64,000 nt of DNA from Cordia subcordata (lineage: Eukaryota; Streptophyta; Magnoliopsida; Boraginales; Cordiaceae): contig JAPTOF010000006.1 of assembly GCA_028554755.1 (NCBI GenBank), positions 19,804,758 to 19,868,757 of the forward strand, written 5' to 3'. The notes beneath the pieces were generated by a model. The model worked only from the letters and a program-made list of their open reading frames with translations. It ran no database searches and was not told where the DNA came from. Positions 44,416 to 57,591 of this stretch are shown piece by piece. Numbering within the stretch: position 1 is the stretch's first letter; each line of letters begins with the position of its first letter. The translations under genes were made by a program, and so were the position numbers.

Positions 44416-46470
44416 CCAAAAACTTCAAATCCCTCCATGGTCAAGGATTGCAGGCCAATATCATGTTGTAACACCATCTACAAGTGCATCTCAAAGATCA
44501 TTGCAAATAGGATAAAGGTATGCTTACCCAACTTCATCTCTTGGAATCAATCAGCATTCATTAAGGGTAGGCTCATCCATGAAAATATCCTTATTGCCCA
44601 TGACATCATGAGAGGTTATCAAAGGAGACATATTTCCGCAAGATGTGCATTTAAAGTTGATATTATGAAAGCTTTTGACTCCTTGAATTGGAGATTCATT
44701 GAATGCACTCTTCTTGCTTTTGGATTTCCCAAAAAGTTTGTGGATTGGATTATGGCTTGTATTAAAACTCCTAGCTTCTCCATTGCCCTCAATGGAGGTT
44801 TGGAAGGTTACTTCTCGGTGCAAATGGCGGTGGGCGGGGATCTGTCTCTCCTTATCTCTTTGTCCTATGTATGGAGGTTCTTTCGTGCGTGCTTAACAAC
44901 TTGGCAAACAACCCGAAGTTTCATTTTCACCCAAAAATGTGGAAGCATAAAGCTTAATCATCTTTGTTTCGCGGACGATCTTCTTATCTTTTGTAAAGGG
45001 GACATGAATTCTATTGATTGCATCGTGGATACTTTGAGAACTTTTTCAACTTACTCAGGGCTGATTATCAATAATGCTAAGAGTGTTATCTTCTTTGGTG
45101 GAGTTCCAAATGAGGAGAAAAGAGCAATCACGGATAGAATTGAGTTCCAAGAAGGTGAGCTTCAATCCGTTATTTGGGCATCCCACTTGTTTCAAGAAAG
45201 CTTAGAAAACTTGATTGCCGTCCTCTCTTGGAAAAATCACTTCAAAGCCTGACTCATGGTGCAACAATTGGCTCTCCTTTGCCGGAGACTTGTGCTTATC
45301 AAATCGGTTCTCCTTCGGATGTGTGCTTATTGGGCTTAACGCTTTCCTTTTACCTAAAGGAGTTATGGCTGCCATTGAAACAGAATTCAAAGCCTTTTTG
45401 TGGAGAGGACTGGTCCTAAGGTGGCTTGGACGGCCATTTGTCTCCCATTTAAGGAGGGGGGGCTTGGTATCCGGAGCATTGAGGAGGTAAACTTAACATC
45501 CATGCTGAAAATTTTTTGGAGGATGTATGCAATTAAAGAAACACTTTGGAGTCAATGGGTTCAAGCAAATTATATCAAAGACTCTTCTATTTGGAATTCA
45601 CAAGTTCCCAGGGAGGCAAGCTGGGTTTTTAAAACACTTCTTGGCTGCCGTCCCATTGCAAAAAGATTCCTTAAGCACAAGGTTGGAAATGGAGCAAACA
45701 CCTTCTTTTGGAGCGATAATTGGCACAAAGATGGTTCTCCCTTTGAGCAATGGGCAAATGCCATTCCACATCCCCCAATTCATGCAAAGGTATGTGAGAC
45801 TTTCATTGATGGTCCTTGGAATTGGCCAATGCATCTCTCCCATGTTGATGTTCCAGAATTTAGTCTTAACGAAAACACAATGGATAGAATTTCATGGAAT
45901 CTTTCCCCAAGTGGAAGCTTTACTTTCAATCACACTTGGGATAGTATTCGAAGAAAAGGCACTCAGTTTGAAGGTTTCAATCCCATTTGGCACAAGGGGC
46001 ATAACCCAAAGCATAGCTTCATTGCTTGGCTTGCATTCCGTGACCGCCTTAGCACAAAATTCAGAGCCTTACATTGGGGCTTAATATCAACCCTTCATGT
46101 ATCTTTTGCAACATGGGCTGTGAGACTAGAGAGCATCTCTCTCCTTTGAATGTTGCTTCACAAGGAGGATTTGGAGAAAGGGTTTGCAACTTACTCTTGT
46201 TCGGAAATTCTGATTTGTTGGCATGATATTATTGATTTCCTCACTCCCTTTGCCCTTGAAAAACATTTGAAAGCCGCAATTCTCAAGCATCTTCTTGGGG
46301 CAGCCATCTACAACATTTGGGTTCAAGAATCAAGCAAGAACCGAGGAATTTATTTTTGATACTATTTTTAATGATGTTAGAGTTAAACTCTCTTTTGGTA
46401 GAAAGTTTGGTCCTCCTCTTTTAACAAAGCTCTCTTTAAAATGTTGAGACTTTTAGATATATGTGTATAG
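44416..46470 (+). pseudogene. Array unit 3, LINE segment S3 (RT to zf-RVT)
   Basis: The RT reads open through KVDIMKAFDSLNW. The GQGDP box is destroyed by three short deletions near 44817-44840. An extra A near 44936 (shared with S4-S6) restores the frame into FADD. Single-base losses near 45165, 45232, 45283 and 45407 follow. The zf-RVT region is open to about 46075. The last 130 bp before the A-tail (about 46405-46535) carry many private substitutions. The stop is TAG 46468-46470. Confidence 0.84.
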
Positions 46471-46553
46471 GTCCCCCCGAAACTTTTGTACTTGTACAGC
46501 TTTAATTAAGTAATTTAATTTTCTTACTTATCCCGAAAAAAAAAAAAAAAAAA

Positions 46554-47157
46554 TAGTATTCGAATCCCCTTTATTGATCCCGGATAATCTAGATTTTTGA
46601 ATAAGCATAGCTTTATAGGCAATTTCAAGCCCATTCAAGTTGGCCAAAATGTCCTTTTCCTCATCAAGAAGTGCAGCACTATTTCCACCATTAAGGAGTG
46701 CACATTGAGTGGCATCAAGCTCCCTATAAAAATCTTTGATGGCATTTGGGATACAAGCAAAATGCTTCCTATCAAAGGATTTGAGAGCTTGTTTAAGAAT
46801 TTTTTGCTTTTGAAAGAGAATGAACATTGGGGTACCAAAGACCCATGTACTCCAATGTTCCTCCACAAGCTTCAAGAAGTCCATATGAGAAGTCCAAGCA
46901 TTATAGAATTTAAATGGTTTAGGAGAGGATTGCCAAGCCTTACAAGTACGCAAAATAAGGGGAAAATGATTCGAGATTCCGGGGCAATCCACGGAAGAAA
47001 AGAATTTTGAAAATTTTGGAGCCAATTTGAATTCAAAAAAGCTCTATCAAGCTTACTTGCCAAGAAGTTGCCAACCCCCTTGCACTAAACATGAACCAAC
47101 TAAAACAAGCTTACTTGCCAAGAGATTTGCACTAGTGCGTTTTGGGGTGCAAAGAAG
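46554..47157 (-). pseudogene. Array unit 3, K-type endonuclease fragment
   Basis: This copy keeps the full agctccctataaaa run (as K itself and unit 4), so the spacer frame is longer, from the T-run to about 46985. A deletion near 46992 (cacggaagaaaag) interrupts the N-terminal side; it is shared with unit 4. Confidence 0.82.
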
Positions 47158-48094
47158 TTTTTTTGCGGATTAAGTAAGATTTTATTGATCGCGAAATTTG
47201 GTATAAAAACCATCAAAACCCCTCAAACCATATGATACAACAATACAAAGAAAGGGTTTTGAGGTGCAAGTAAATCAAGACAAAAGGGATAATCCCACAA
47301 AAAAGACATCGAAAGAAAAATCCAATCAAAATCAAACACATCATATGGGATCGGAAGAGCGATCTTCAAATCTGGTCCGAGAGCCTTCAAGTGTGTTCCC
47401 TTTCCATTTATCTTGCTCAACACTCAAGTTTTCTTCATCCAACTTCGCTTCATTTTGATTTGCACGTTGACGGATGCCTAAATCGGCAACATTTGCTTCA
47501 TTTCCTCGGTTCGTGGCATTCACTTCAGTGTTCTTTATAACCCCCTGGGTTGAGGCCTCAACAACTTGATCTTCTTCTTTATCACAACAATTAATCTTGT
47601 TTGCTTCTTCCTTACCGTCAACATTTGTAGTTGCCTCATTCTCATCAAGGGCAGCAAATCTATTGCATGTTGAAGAATAGGAAGGCAAATCAGCAAGGGG
47701 CTCTTTAGATGCCTTGGATTCAAGGGCCACATTTGCAAATAGAGTGGGATTAATAGTGGGCACTTTTTTCCACACTTTCTTTGTCTTGTAATTTCTCCAT
47801 TCCCCCTCTTTCTTTTCAATACTATGTACTTGATGAATGCTATTTGCATGAGGCATACTTGGGCATGTTCTTTGTGAGTGACCGACAATTTTGCAAGAAG
47901 GGCAAACAAGCGGTTTCCAAGTATATTCAACATCAATTTTGCCCCATTCCCCGTTTCTCATCTTGACAAATGTATGATCGGGAAGCTCTTTAGAGAGATC
48001 CATCTCGATGCATACTCTAGCAAACCCAACAAAGGTTCTAGATTCCGTCAATCTATCCATTTGAATTGGAAAACCAAGGGTGCTAGCAACATTG
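47158..48094 (-). pseudogene. Array unit 3, half-LINE O3
   Basis: One open frame from the joint to the stop at 47343-47341 with the knuckle and acidic tail intact, as in O2. The 3' UTR has a few private changes (for example catcaaaacc near 47211 and gaggtgcaag near 47264). Confidence 0.84.
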
Positions 48095-50150
48095 CCAAAA
48101 ACTTCAAATCCTCCATGGTCAAGGATTGCAGGCCAATATCATGTTGTAACACCATCTACAAGTGCATCTCAAAGATCATTGCAAATAGGATAAAGGTATG
48201 CTTACCCAACTTCATCTCTTGGAATCAATCAGCATTCATTAAGGGTAGGCTCATCCATGAAAATATCCTTATTGCCCATGACATCATGAGAGGTTATCAA
48301 AGGAGACATATTTCCACAAGATGTGCATTTAAAGTTGATATTATGAAAGCTTTTGACTCCTTGAATTGGAGATTCATTGAATGCACTCTTCTTGCTTTTG
48401 GATTTCCCAAAAAGTTTGTGGATTGGATTATGGCTTGTATTAAAACTCCTAGCTTCTCCATTGCCCTCAATGGAGGTTTGGAAGGTTACTTCTCGGGTGC
48501 AAATGGCAGTGGGCAGGGGGATCCTGTCTCTCCTTATCTCTTTGTCCTATGTATGGAGGTTCTTTCGTGCGTGCTTAACAACTTGGCAAACAACCCGAAG
48601 TTTCATTTTCACCCAAAAATGTGGAAGCATAAAGCTTAATCATCTTTGTTTCGCGGACGATCTTCTTATCTTTTGTAAAGGGGACATGAATTCTATTGAT
48701 TGCATCGTGGATACTTTGAGAACTTTTTCAACTTACTCGGGCTGATTATCAATAATGCTAAGAGTGTTATCTTCTTTGGTGGAGTTCCAAATGAGGAGAA
48801 AAGAGCAATCACGGATAGAATTGAGTTCCAAGAAGGTGAGCTTCCAATCCGTTATTTGGGCATCCCACTTGTTTCAAGAAAGCTTAGAAAACTTGATTGC
48901 CGTCCTCTCTTGGAAAAAATCACTTCAAAGCCTGACTCATGGTGCAACAATTGGCTCTCCTTTGCCGGAGACTTGTGCTTATCAAATCGGTTCTCCTTGG
49001 ATGTGTGCTTATTGGGCTTAACGCTTTCCTTTTACCTAAAGGAGTTATGGCTGCCATTGAAACAGAATTCAAAGCCTTTTTGTGGAGAGGACTGGTCCTA
49101 AGGTGGCTTGGAAGGACATTTGTCTCCCATTTAAGGAGGGGGCTTGGTATCCGGAGCATTGAGGAGGTAAACTTAACATACATGCTGAAAATTTTTGGAG
49201 GATGTATGCAATTAAAGAAACACTTTGGAGTCAATGGGTTCAAGCAAATTATATCAAAGACTCTTCTATTTGTAATACACAAGATCCCAGTGATTCAATC
49301 TGGTTTATTAAAACACTTCTTGGCTGCCGTCCCATTGCAAAAAGATTCCTTAAGCACAAGGTTGGAAATGGAGCAAACACCTTCTTTTGGAGCGATAATT
49401 GGCACAAAGATGGTTCTCCCTTTGAGCAATGGGCAAATGCCATTCCACATCCCCCAATTCATGCAAAGGTATGTGAGACTTTCATTGATGGTCCGTGGAA
49501 TTGGCCAATGCATCTCTCCAATGTTGATGTTCCAGAATTTAGTATTAACGAAATCACAATGGATAGAATTTCATGGAATCTTTCCCCAAGTGGAAGCTTT
49601 ACTTTCAATCACACTTTGGATAGTATTCTAAGAAAATGCACTCATTTTGAAGGTTTCAATACAATTTGGCACAAAGGGCATAACCCAAAGCAAAGCTTCA
49701 TTGCTTAGCTTGCATTCCGTGACCGCCTTAGCACAAAATTCAGAGCCTTACATTGGGGCTTAATATCAACCCTTCATGTATCTTTTGCAACATGGGCTGT
49801 GAGACTAGAGAGCATCTCTCTCCTTTGAATGTTGCTTCACAAGGAGGATTTGGAGAAAGGGTTTGCAACTTACTCTTGTTCCGGAAATTCTGATTTGTTG
49901 GCATGATATTATTGATTTCCTCACTCCCTTTGCCCTTGAAAAACATTTGAAAGCCGCAATTCTCAAGCATCTTCTTGGGGCAGCCATCTACAACATTTGG
50001 GTTCAAGAATCAAGCAAGAACCGAGGAATTTATTTTTGATACTATTTTTAATGATGTTAGAGTTAAACTCTCTTTTGGTAGAAAGTTTGGTCTTCCTCTT
50101 TGAACAAAGCTCTATGTAAAATGTGGAGACTTGAAGATATCATTGTATAG
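48095..50150 (+). pseudogene. Array unit 4, LINE segment S4 (RT to zf-RVT)
   Basis: RT is open from the joint through GSGQGDPVSPY to about 48618, where the five-A variant shifts the frame before FADD. Further losses lie near 48739, 48967 and 49090. Two dense patches of private substitutions, about 49268-49310 and 49510-49715, mostly toward A or T, give a stop at 49706-49708. The stop of ORF2 is TAG 50148-50150; the A-tail ends at 50229. Confidence 0.84.
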
Positions 50151-50229
50151 GTCCCTCCGCAACTTTTGTACATGTACAGCTTTCATGAAGTGATTTAAAT
50201 TTCTTACTTATCCCGCAAAAAAAAAAAAA

Positions 50230-50831
50230 TAGTATTCGAATCCCCTTTATTGACCCAGGATAATCTAGATTTTTGAATAAGCATAGCTTTATAGGCAATT
50301 TCAAGCCCATTCAAGTTGGCCAAAATGTCCTTTTCCTCATCAAGAAGTGCAGCACTATTTCCACCATTAAGGAGTGCACATTGAGTGGCATCAAGCTCCC
50401 TATAAAAATCTTTGATGGCATTTGGGATACAAGCAAAATGCTTCCTATCAAAGGATTTGAGAGCTTGTTTAAGAATTTTTTGCTTTTGAAAGAGAATGAA
50501 CATTGGGGTACCAAAGACCCATGTACTCCAATGTTCCTCCACAAGCTTCAAGAAGTCCATATGAGAAGTCCAAGCATTATAGAATTTAAATGGTTTAGGA
50601 GAGGATTGCCAAGCCTTACAAGTACGCAAAATAAGGGGAAAATGATTCGAGATTCGGGCAATCCACGGAAGAAAAGAATTTTGAAAATTTTGGAGCCAAT
50701 TTGAATTCAAAAAAGCTCTATCAAGCTTACTTGCCAAGAAGTTGCCAACCCCCTTGCACTAAACATGAACCAACTAAAACAAGCTTACTTGCCAAGAGAT
50801 TTGCACTAGTGCGTTTTGGGGTGCAAAGAAG
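50230..50831 (-). pseudogene. Array unit 4, K-type endonuclease fragment
   Basis: The frame is open for about 177 codons on the minus strand (50737-50204), with NFLASKLDRAF, SNHFPL, FGTPMFILF and the LSWVNKGDSNT spacer. Shares the cacggaagaaaag deletion (near 50665) with unit 3 and lacks two more bases near 50656. Confidence 0.82.
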
Positions 50832-51766
50832 TTTTTTTGCGGATTAAGTAAGATTTTATTGATCGCGAAATTTGGTATAAAAACCATCCAAACCCCTCAA
50901 ACCATATGATACAACAATACAAAGCAAGGGTTTTGAGGGGCAAGTAAATCAAGACAAAAGGGATAATCCCACAAAAAAGACATCGAAAGAAAAATCCAAT
51001 CAAAATCAAACACATCATATGGGATCGGAAGAGCGATCTTCAAATCTGGTCCGAGAGCCTTCAAGTGTGTTCCCTTTCCATTTATCTTGCTCAACACTCA
51101 AGTTTTCTTCATCCAACTTCGCTTCATTTTGATTTGCACGTTGACGGATGCCTAAATCGGCAACATTTGCTTCATTTCCTCGGTTCGTGGCATTCACTTC
51201 AGTGTTCTTTATAACCCCATGGGTTGAGGCCTCAACAACTTGATCTTCTTCTTTATCACAACAATTAATCTTGTTTGCTTCTTCCTTACCGTCAACATTT
51301 GTAGTTGCCTCATTCTCATCAAGGGCAGCAAATCTATTGCATGTTGAAGAATAGGAAGGCAAATCAGCAAGGGGCTCTTTAGATGCCTTGGATTCAAGGG
51401 CCACATTTGCAAATAGAGTGGGATTAATAGTGGGCACTTTTTTCCACACTTTCTTTGTCTTGTAATTTCTCCATTCCCCCTCTTTCTTTTCAATACTATG
51501 TACTTGATGAATGCTATTTGCATGAGGCATACTTGGGCATGTTCTTTGTGAGTGACCGACAATTTTGCAAGAAGGGCAAACAAGCGGTTTCCAAGTATAT
51601 TCAACATCAATTTTGCCCCATTCCCCGTTTCTCATCTTGACAAATGTATGATCGAAGCTCTTTAGAGAGATCCATCTCGATGCATACTCTAGCAAACCCA
51701 ACAAAGGTTCTAGATTCCGTCAATCTATCCATTTGAATTGGAAAACCAAGGGTGCTAGCAACATTG
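50832..51766 (-). pseudogene. Array unit 4, half-LINE O4
   Basis: As O2, with a private two-base loss near 51654 (gatcgaagctc) that breaks the frame upstream of the knuckle. The remaining frame runs from 51704 to the stop at 51017-51015. Confidence 0.82.
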
Positions 51767-53832
51767 CCAAAAACTTCAAATCCCTCCATGGTCAAGGATT
51801 GCAGGCCAATATCATGTTGTAACACCATCTACAAGTGCATCTCAAAGATCATTGCAAATAGGATAAAGGTATGCTTACCCAACTTCATCTCTTGGAATCA
51901 ATCAGCATTCATTAAGGGTAGGCTCATCCATGAAAATATCCTTATTGCCCATGACATCATGAGAGGTTATCAAAGGAGACATATTTCCGCAAGATGTGCA
52001 TTTAAAGTTGATATTATGAAAGCTTTTGACTCCTTGAATTGGAGATTCATTGAATGCACTCTTCTTGCTTTTGGATTTCCCAAAAAGTTTGTGGATTGGA
52101 TTATGGCTTGTATTAAAACTCCTAGCTTCTCCATTGCCCTCAATGGAGGTTTGGAAGGTTACTTCTCGGGTGCAAATGGCAGTGGGCAGGGGGATCCTGT
52201 CTCTCCTTATCTCTTTGTCCTATGTATGGAGGTTCTTTCGTGCGTGCTTAACAACTTGGCAAACAACCCGAAGTTTCATTTTCACCCAAAAATGTGGAAG
52301 CATAAAGCTTAATCATCTTTGTTTCGCGGACGATCTTCTTATCTTTTGTAAAGGGGACATGAATTCTATTGATTGCATCGTGGATACTTTGAGAACTTTT
52401 TCAACTTACTCAGGGCTGATTATCAATAATGCTAAGAGTGTTATCTTCTTTGGTGGAGTTCCAAATGAGGAGAAAAGAGCAATCACGGATAGAATTGAGT
52501 TCCAAGAAGGTGAGCTTCCAATCCGTTATTTGGGCATCCCACTTGTTTCAAGAAAGCTTAGAAAACTTGATTGCCGTCCTCTCTTGGAAAAAATCACTTC
52601 AAAGCCTGACTCATGGTGCAACAATTGGCTCTCCTTTGCCGGGAGACTTGTGCTTATCAAATCGGTTCTCCTTCAGATGTGTGCTTATTGGGCGAACGCT
52701 TTCCTTTTACCTAAAGGAGTTATGGCTGCCATTGAAACAGAATTCAAAGCCTTTTTGTGGAGAGGGACTGGTCCTAAGGTGGCTTGGAAGGACATTTGTC
52801 TCCCATTTAAGGAGGGGGGGCTTGGTATCCGGAGCATTGAGGAGGTAAACTTAACATACATGCTGAAAATTTTTTGGAGGATGTATGCAATTAAAGAAAC
52901 ACTTTGGAGTCAATGGGTTCAAGCAAATTATATCAAAGACTCTTCTATTTGGAATTCACAAGTTCCCAGGGAGGCAAGCTGGGTTTTTAAAACACTTCTT
53001 GGCTGCCGTCCCATTGCAAAAAGATTCCTTAAGCACAAGGTTGGAAATGGAGCAAACACCTTCTTTTGGAGCGATAATTGGCACAAAGATGGTTCTCCCT
53101 TTGAGCAATGGGCAAATGCCATTCCACATCCCCCAATTCATGCAAAGGTATGTGAGACTTTCATTGATGGTCCTTGGAATTGGCCAATGCATCTCTCCCA
53201 TGTTGATGTTCCAGAATTTAGTCTTAACGAAAACACAATGGATAGAATTTCATGGAATCTTTCCCCAAGTGGAAGCTTTACTTTCAATCACACTTGGGAT
53301 AGTATTCGAAGAAAAGGCACTCATTTTGAAGGTTTCAATCCCATTTGGCACAAGGGGCATAACCCAAAGCATAGCTTCATTGCTTGGCTTGCATTCCGTG
53401 ACCGCCTTAGCACAAAATTCAGAGCCTTACATTGGGGGCTTAATATCAACCCTTCATGTATCTTTTGCAACATGGGCTGTGAGACTAGAGAGCATCTCTC
53501 TCTCCTTTGAATGTTGCTTCACAAGGAGGATTTGGAGAAAGGGTTTGCAACTTACTCTTGTTCCGGAAATTCTGATTTGTTGGCATGATATTATTGATTT
53601 CCTCACTCCCTTTGCCCTTGAAAAACATTTGAAAGCCGCAATTCTCAAGCATCTTCTTGGGGCAGCCATCTACAACATTTGGGTTCAAGAATCAAGCAAG
53701 AACCGAGGAATTTATTTTTGATACTATTTTTAATGATGTTAGAGTTAAACTCTCTTTTGGTAGAAAGTTGGGTCTTCCTCTTTGAACAAAGCTCTATGTA
53801 AAATGTGGAGACTTGAAGATATCATTGTATAG
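51767..53832 (+). pseudogene. Array unit 5, LINE segment S5, best preserved
   Basis: S5 is the least damaged LINE copy in the array. Only the five-A variant near 52290 separates the RT part (joint to GSGQGDPVSPY) from a second frame of more than 400 codons that holds FADD (about 52326), the thumb, PKVAWKDICLPFKEGG, FTFNHTW and the zinc cluster CNMGCETREH (about 53465-53495). A shift near 53505 and the loss shared by all units near 53690 affect the C-terminus. The stop is TAG 53830-53832. Confidence 0.88.
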
Positions 53833-53912
53833 GTCCCTCCGCAACTTTTGTACATGTACAGCTTTCATGAAGTGATTTAAATTTCTTACTTATCCCGCAA
53901 AAAAAAAAAAAA

Positions 53913-54516
53913 TAGTATTCGAATCCCCTTTATTGACCCAGGATAATCTAGATTTTTGAATAAGCATAGCTTTATAGGCAATTTCAAGCCCATTCAAGTT
54001 GGCCAAAATGTCCTTTTCCTCATCAAGAAGTGCAGCACTATTTCCACCATTAAGGAGTGCACATTGAGTGGCATCAAGCTCCTATAAAAATCTTTGATGG
54101 CATTTGGGATACAAGCAAAATGCTTCCTATCAAAGGATTTGAGAGCTTGTTTAAGAATTTTTTGCTTTTGAAAGAGAATGAACATTGGGGTACCAAAGAC
54201 CCATGTACTCCAATGTTCCTCCACAAGCTTCAAGAAGTCCATATGAGAAGTCCAAGCATTATAGAATTTAAATGGTTTAGGAGAGGATTGCCAAGCCTTA
54301 CAAGTACGCAAAATAAGGGGAAAATGATTCGAGATTCCGGGGCAATCCACCAGAAGAAAAGAATTTTGAAAATTTTGGAGCCAATTTGAATTCAAAAAAG
54401 CTCTATCAAGCTTACTTGCCAAGAAGTTGCCAACCCCCTTGCACTAAACATGAACCAACTAAAACAAGCTTACTTGCCAAGAGATTTGCACTAGTGCGTT
54501 TTGGGGTGCAAAGAAG
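53913..54516 (-). pseudogene. Array unit 5, K-type endonuclease fragment
   Basis: Matches units 1 and 2, with the short agctcctataaaa run near 54080 and intact caccagaagaaaag near 54350. Confidence 0.82.
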
Positions 54517-55453
54517 TTTTTTTGCGGATTAAGTAAGATTTTATTGATCGCGAAATTTGGTATAAATTCACTCCAAACCCCTCAAACCATATGATACAAC
54601 AATACAAAGCAAGGGTTTTGAGGGGCAAGTAAATCAAGACAAAAGGGATAATCCCACAAAAAAGACATCGAAAGAAAAATCCAATCAAAATCAAACACAT
54701 CATATGGGATCGGAAGAGCGATCTTCAAATCTGGTCCGAGAGCCTTCAAGTGTGTTCCCTTTCCATTTATCTTGCTCAACACTCAAGTTTTCTTCATCCA
54801 ACTTCGCTTCATTTTGATTTGCACGTTGACGGATGCCTAAATCGGCAACATTTGCTTCATTTCCTCGGTTCGTGGCATTCACTTCAGTGTTCTTTATAAC
54901 CCCCTTGGTTGAGGCCTCAACAACTTGATCTTCTTCTTTATCACAACAATTAATCTTGTTTGCTTCTTCCTTACCGTCAACATTTGTAGTTGCCTCATTC
55001 TCATCAAGGGCAGCAAATCTATTGCATGTTGAAGAATAGGAAGGCAAATCAGCAAGGGGCTCTTTAGATGCCTTGGATTCAAGGGCCACATTTGCAAATA
55101 GAGTGGGATTAATAGTGGGCACTTTTTTCCACACTTTCTTTGTCTTGTAATTTCTCCATTCCCCCTCTTTCTTTTCAATACTATGTACTTGATGAATGCT
55201 ATTTGCATGAGGCATACTTGGGCATGTTCTTTGTGAGTGACCGACAATTTTGCAAGAAGGGCAAACAAGCGGTTTCCAAGTATATTCAACATCAATTTTG
55301 CCCCATTCCCCGTTTCTCATCTTGACAAATGTATGATCGGGAAGCTCTTTAGAGAGATCCATCTCGATGCATACTCTAGCAAACCCAACAAAGGTTCTAG
55401 ATTCCGTCAATCTATCCATTTGAATTGGAAAACCAAGGGTGCTAGCAACATTG
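54517..55453 (-). pseudogene. Array unit 5, half-LINE O5
   Basis: One open frame from the joint to the stop at 54702-54700. Private changes: ataaattcactcc near 54562-54574 in the 3' UTR and cccccttgg near 54900. Confidence 0.83.
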
Positions 55454-57513
55454 CCAAAAACTTCAAATCCTCCATGGTCAAGGATTGCAGGCCAATATCA
55501 TGTTGTAACACCATCTACAAGTGCATCTCAAAGATCATTGCAAATAGGATAAAGGTATGCTTACCCAACTTCATCTCTTGGAATCAATCAGCATTCATTA
55601 AGGGTAGGCTCATCCATGAAAATATCCTTATTGCCCATGACATCATGAGAGGTTATCAAAGGAGACATATTTCCACAAGATGTGCATTTAAAGTTGATAT
55701 TATGAAAGCTTTTGACTCCTTGAATTGGAGATTCATTGAATGCACTCTTCTTGCTTTTGGATTTCCCAAAAAGTTTGTGGATTGGATTATGGCTTGTATT
55801 AAAACTCCTAGCTTCTCCATTGCCCTCAATGGAGGTTTGGAAGGTTACTTCTCGGGTGCAAATGGCAGTGGGCAGGGGGATCCTGTCTCTCCTTATCTCT
55901 TTGTCCTATGTATGGAGGTTCTTTCGTGCGTGCTTAACAACTTGGCAAACAACCCGAAGTTTCATTTTCACCCAAAAATGTGGAAGCATAAAGCTTAATC
56001 ATCTTTGTTTCGCGGACGATCTTCTTATCTTTTGTAAAGGGGACATGAATTCTATTGATTGCATCGTGGATACTTTGAGAACTTTTCAACTTACTCGGGC
56101 TGATTATCAATAATGCTAAGAGTGTTATCTTCTTTGGTGGAGTTCCAAATGAGGAGAAAAGAGCAATCACGGATAGAATTGAGTTCCAAGAAGGTGAGCT
56201 TCCAATCCGTTATTTGGGCATCCCACTTGTTTCAAGAAAGCTTAGAAAACTTGATTGCCGTCCTCTCTTGGAAAAAATCACTTCAAAGCCTGACTCATGG
56301 TGCAACAATTGGCTCTCCTTTGCCGGGAGACTTGTGCTTATCAAATCGGTTCTCCTTCAGATGTGTGCTTATTGGGCGAACGCTTTCCTTTTACCTAAAG
56401 GAGTTATGGCTGCCATTGAAACAGAATTCAAAGCCTTTTTGTGGAGAGGGACTGGTCCTAAGGTGGCTTGGAAGGACATTTGTCTCCCATTTAAGGAGGG
56501 GGGGCTTGGTATCCGGAGCATTGAGGAGGTAAACTTAACATACATGCTGAAAATTTTTTGGAGGATGTATGCAATTAAAGAAACACTTTGGAGTCAATGG
56601 GTTCAAGCAAATTATATCAAAGACTCTTCTATTTGGAATTCACAAGTTCCCATGGAGGCAAGCTGGGTTTTTAAAACACTTCTTGGCTGCCGTCCCATTG
56701 CAAAAAGATTCCTTAAGCACAAGGTTGGAAATGGAGCAAACACCTTCTTTTGGAGCGATAATTGGCACAAAGATGGTTCTCCCTTTGAGCAATGGGCAAA
56801 TGCCATTCCACATCCCCCAATTCATGCAAAGGTATGTGAGACTTTCATTGATGGTCCGTGGAATTGGCCAATGCATCTCTCCCATGTTGATGTTCCAGAA
56901 TTTAGTCTTAACGAAAACACAATGGATAGAATTTCATGGAATCTTTCCCCAAGTGGAAGCTTTACTTTCAATCACACTTGGGATAGTATTCAAGAAAAGG
57001 CACTCATTTTGAAGGTTTCAATCCCATTTGGCACAAGGGCATAACCCAAAGCATAGCTTCATTGCTTGGCTTGCATTCCGTGACCGCCTTAGCACAAAAT
57101 TCAGAGCCTTACATTGGGGGCTTAATATCAACCCTTCATGTATCTTTTGCAACATGGGCTGTGAGACTAGAGAGCATCTCTCTCTCCTTTGAATGTTGCT
57201 TCACAAGGAGGATTTGGAGAAAGGGTTTGCAACTTACTCTTGTTCCGGAAATTCTGATTTGTTGGCATGATATTATTGATTTCCTCACTCCCTTTGCCCT
57301 TGAAAAACATTTGAAAGCCGCAATTCTCAAGCATCTTCTTGGGGCAGCCATCTACAACATTTGGGTTCAAGAATCAAGCAAGAACCGAGGAATTTATTTT
57401 GATACTATTTTTAATGATGTTAGAGTTAAACTCTCTTTTGGTAGAAAGTTTGGTCTTCCTCTTTGAACAAAGCTCTATGTAAAATGTGGAGACTTGAAGA
57501 TATCATTGTATAG
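55454..57513 (+). pseudogene. Array unit 6, LINE segment S6 (RT to zf-RVT)
   Basis: RT is open through GSGQGDPVSPY; the five-A variant lies near 55977. A T is missing near 56085 and a G near 56096. From 56214 a long frame continues to the zf-RVT region, broken near 56993 and 57038. Unlike the other units, the C-terminal frame after 57062 stays open for 134 codons, because the extra T near 57398 is absent. The stop position of the ancestral ORF2 is TAG 57511-57513. Confidence 0.85.
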
Positions 57514-57591
57514 GTCCCTCCGCAACTTTTGTACATGTACACTTTCATGAAGTGATTTAAATTTCTTACTTATCCCGCAAAAAAAAAAAAA

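Noticed and set aside
45598..45843. Minus-strand frames of 64-85 codons repeated in every unit
   Set aside because: They are antisense to the zf-RVT region of ORF2. Their repetition follows from the tandem array.
47878..48639. Plus-strand open frame of 253 codons across the O3|S4 joint (also at 40517 and 55237)
   Set aside because: The first third is the antisense of the half-LINE ORF1 and the rest is RT. The fusion arises by chance at the array joint, with one-base differences between units, and has no independent support.
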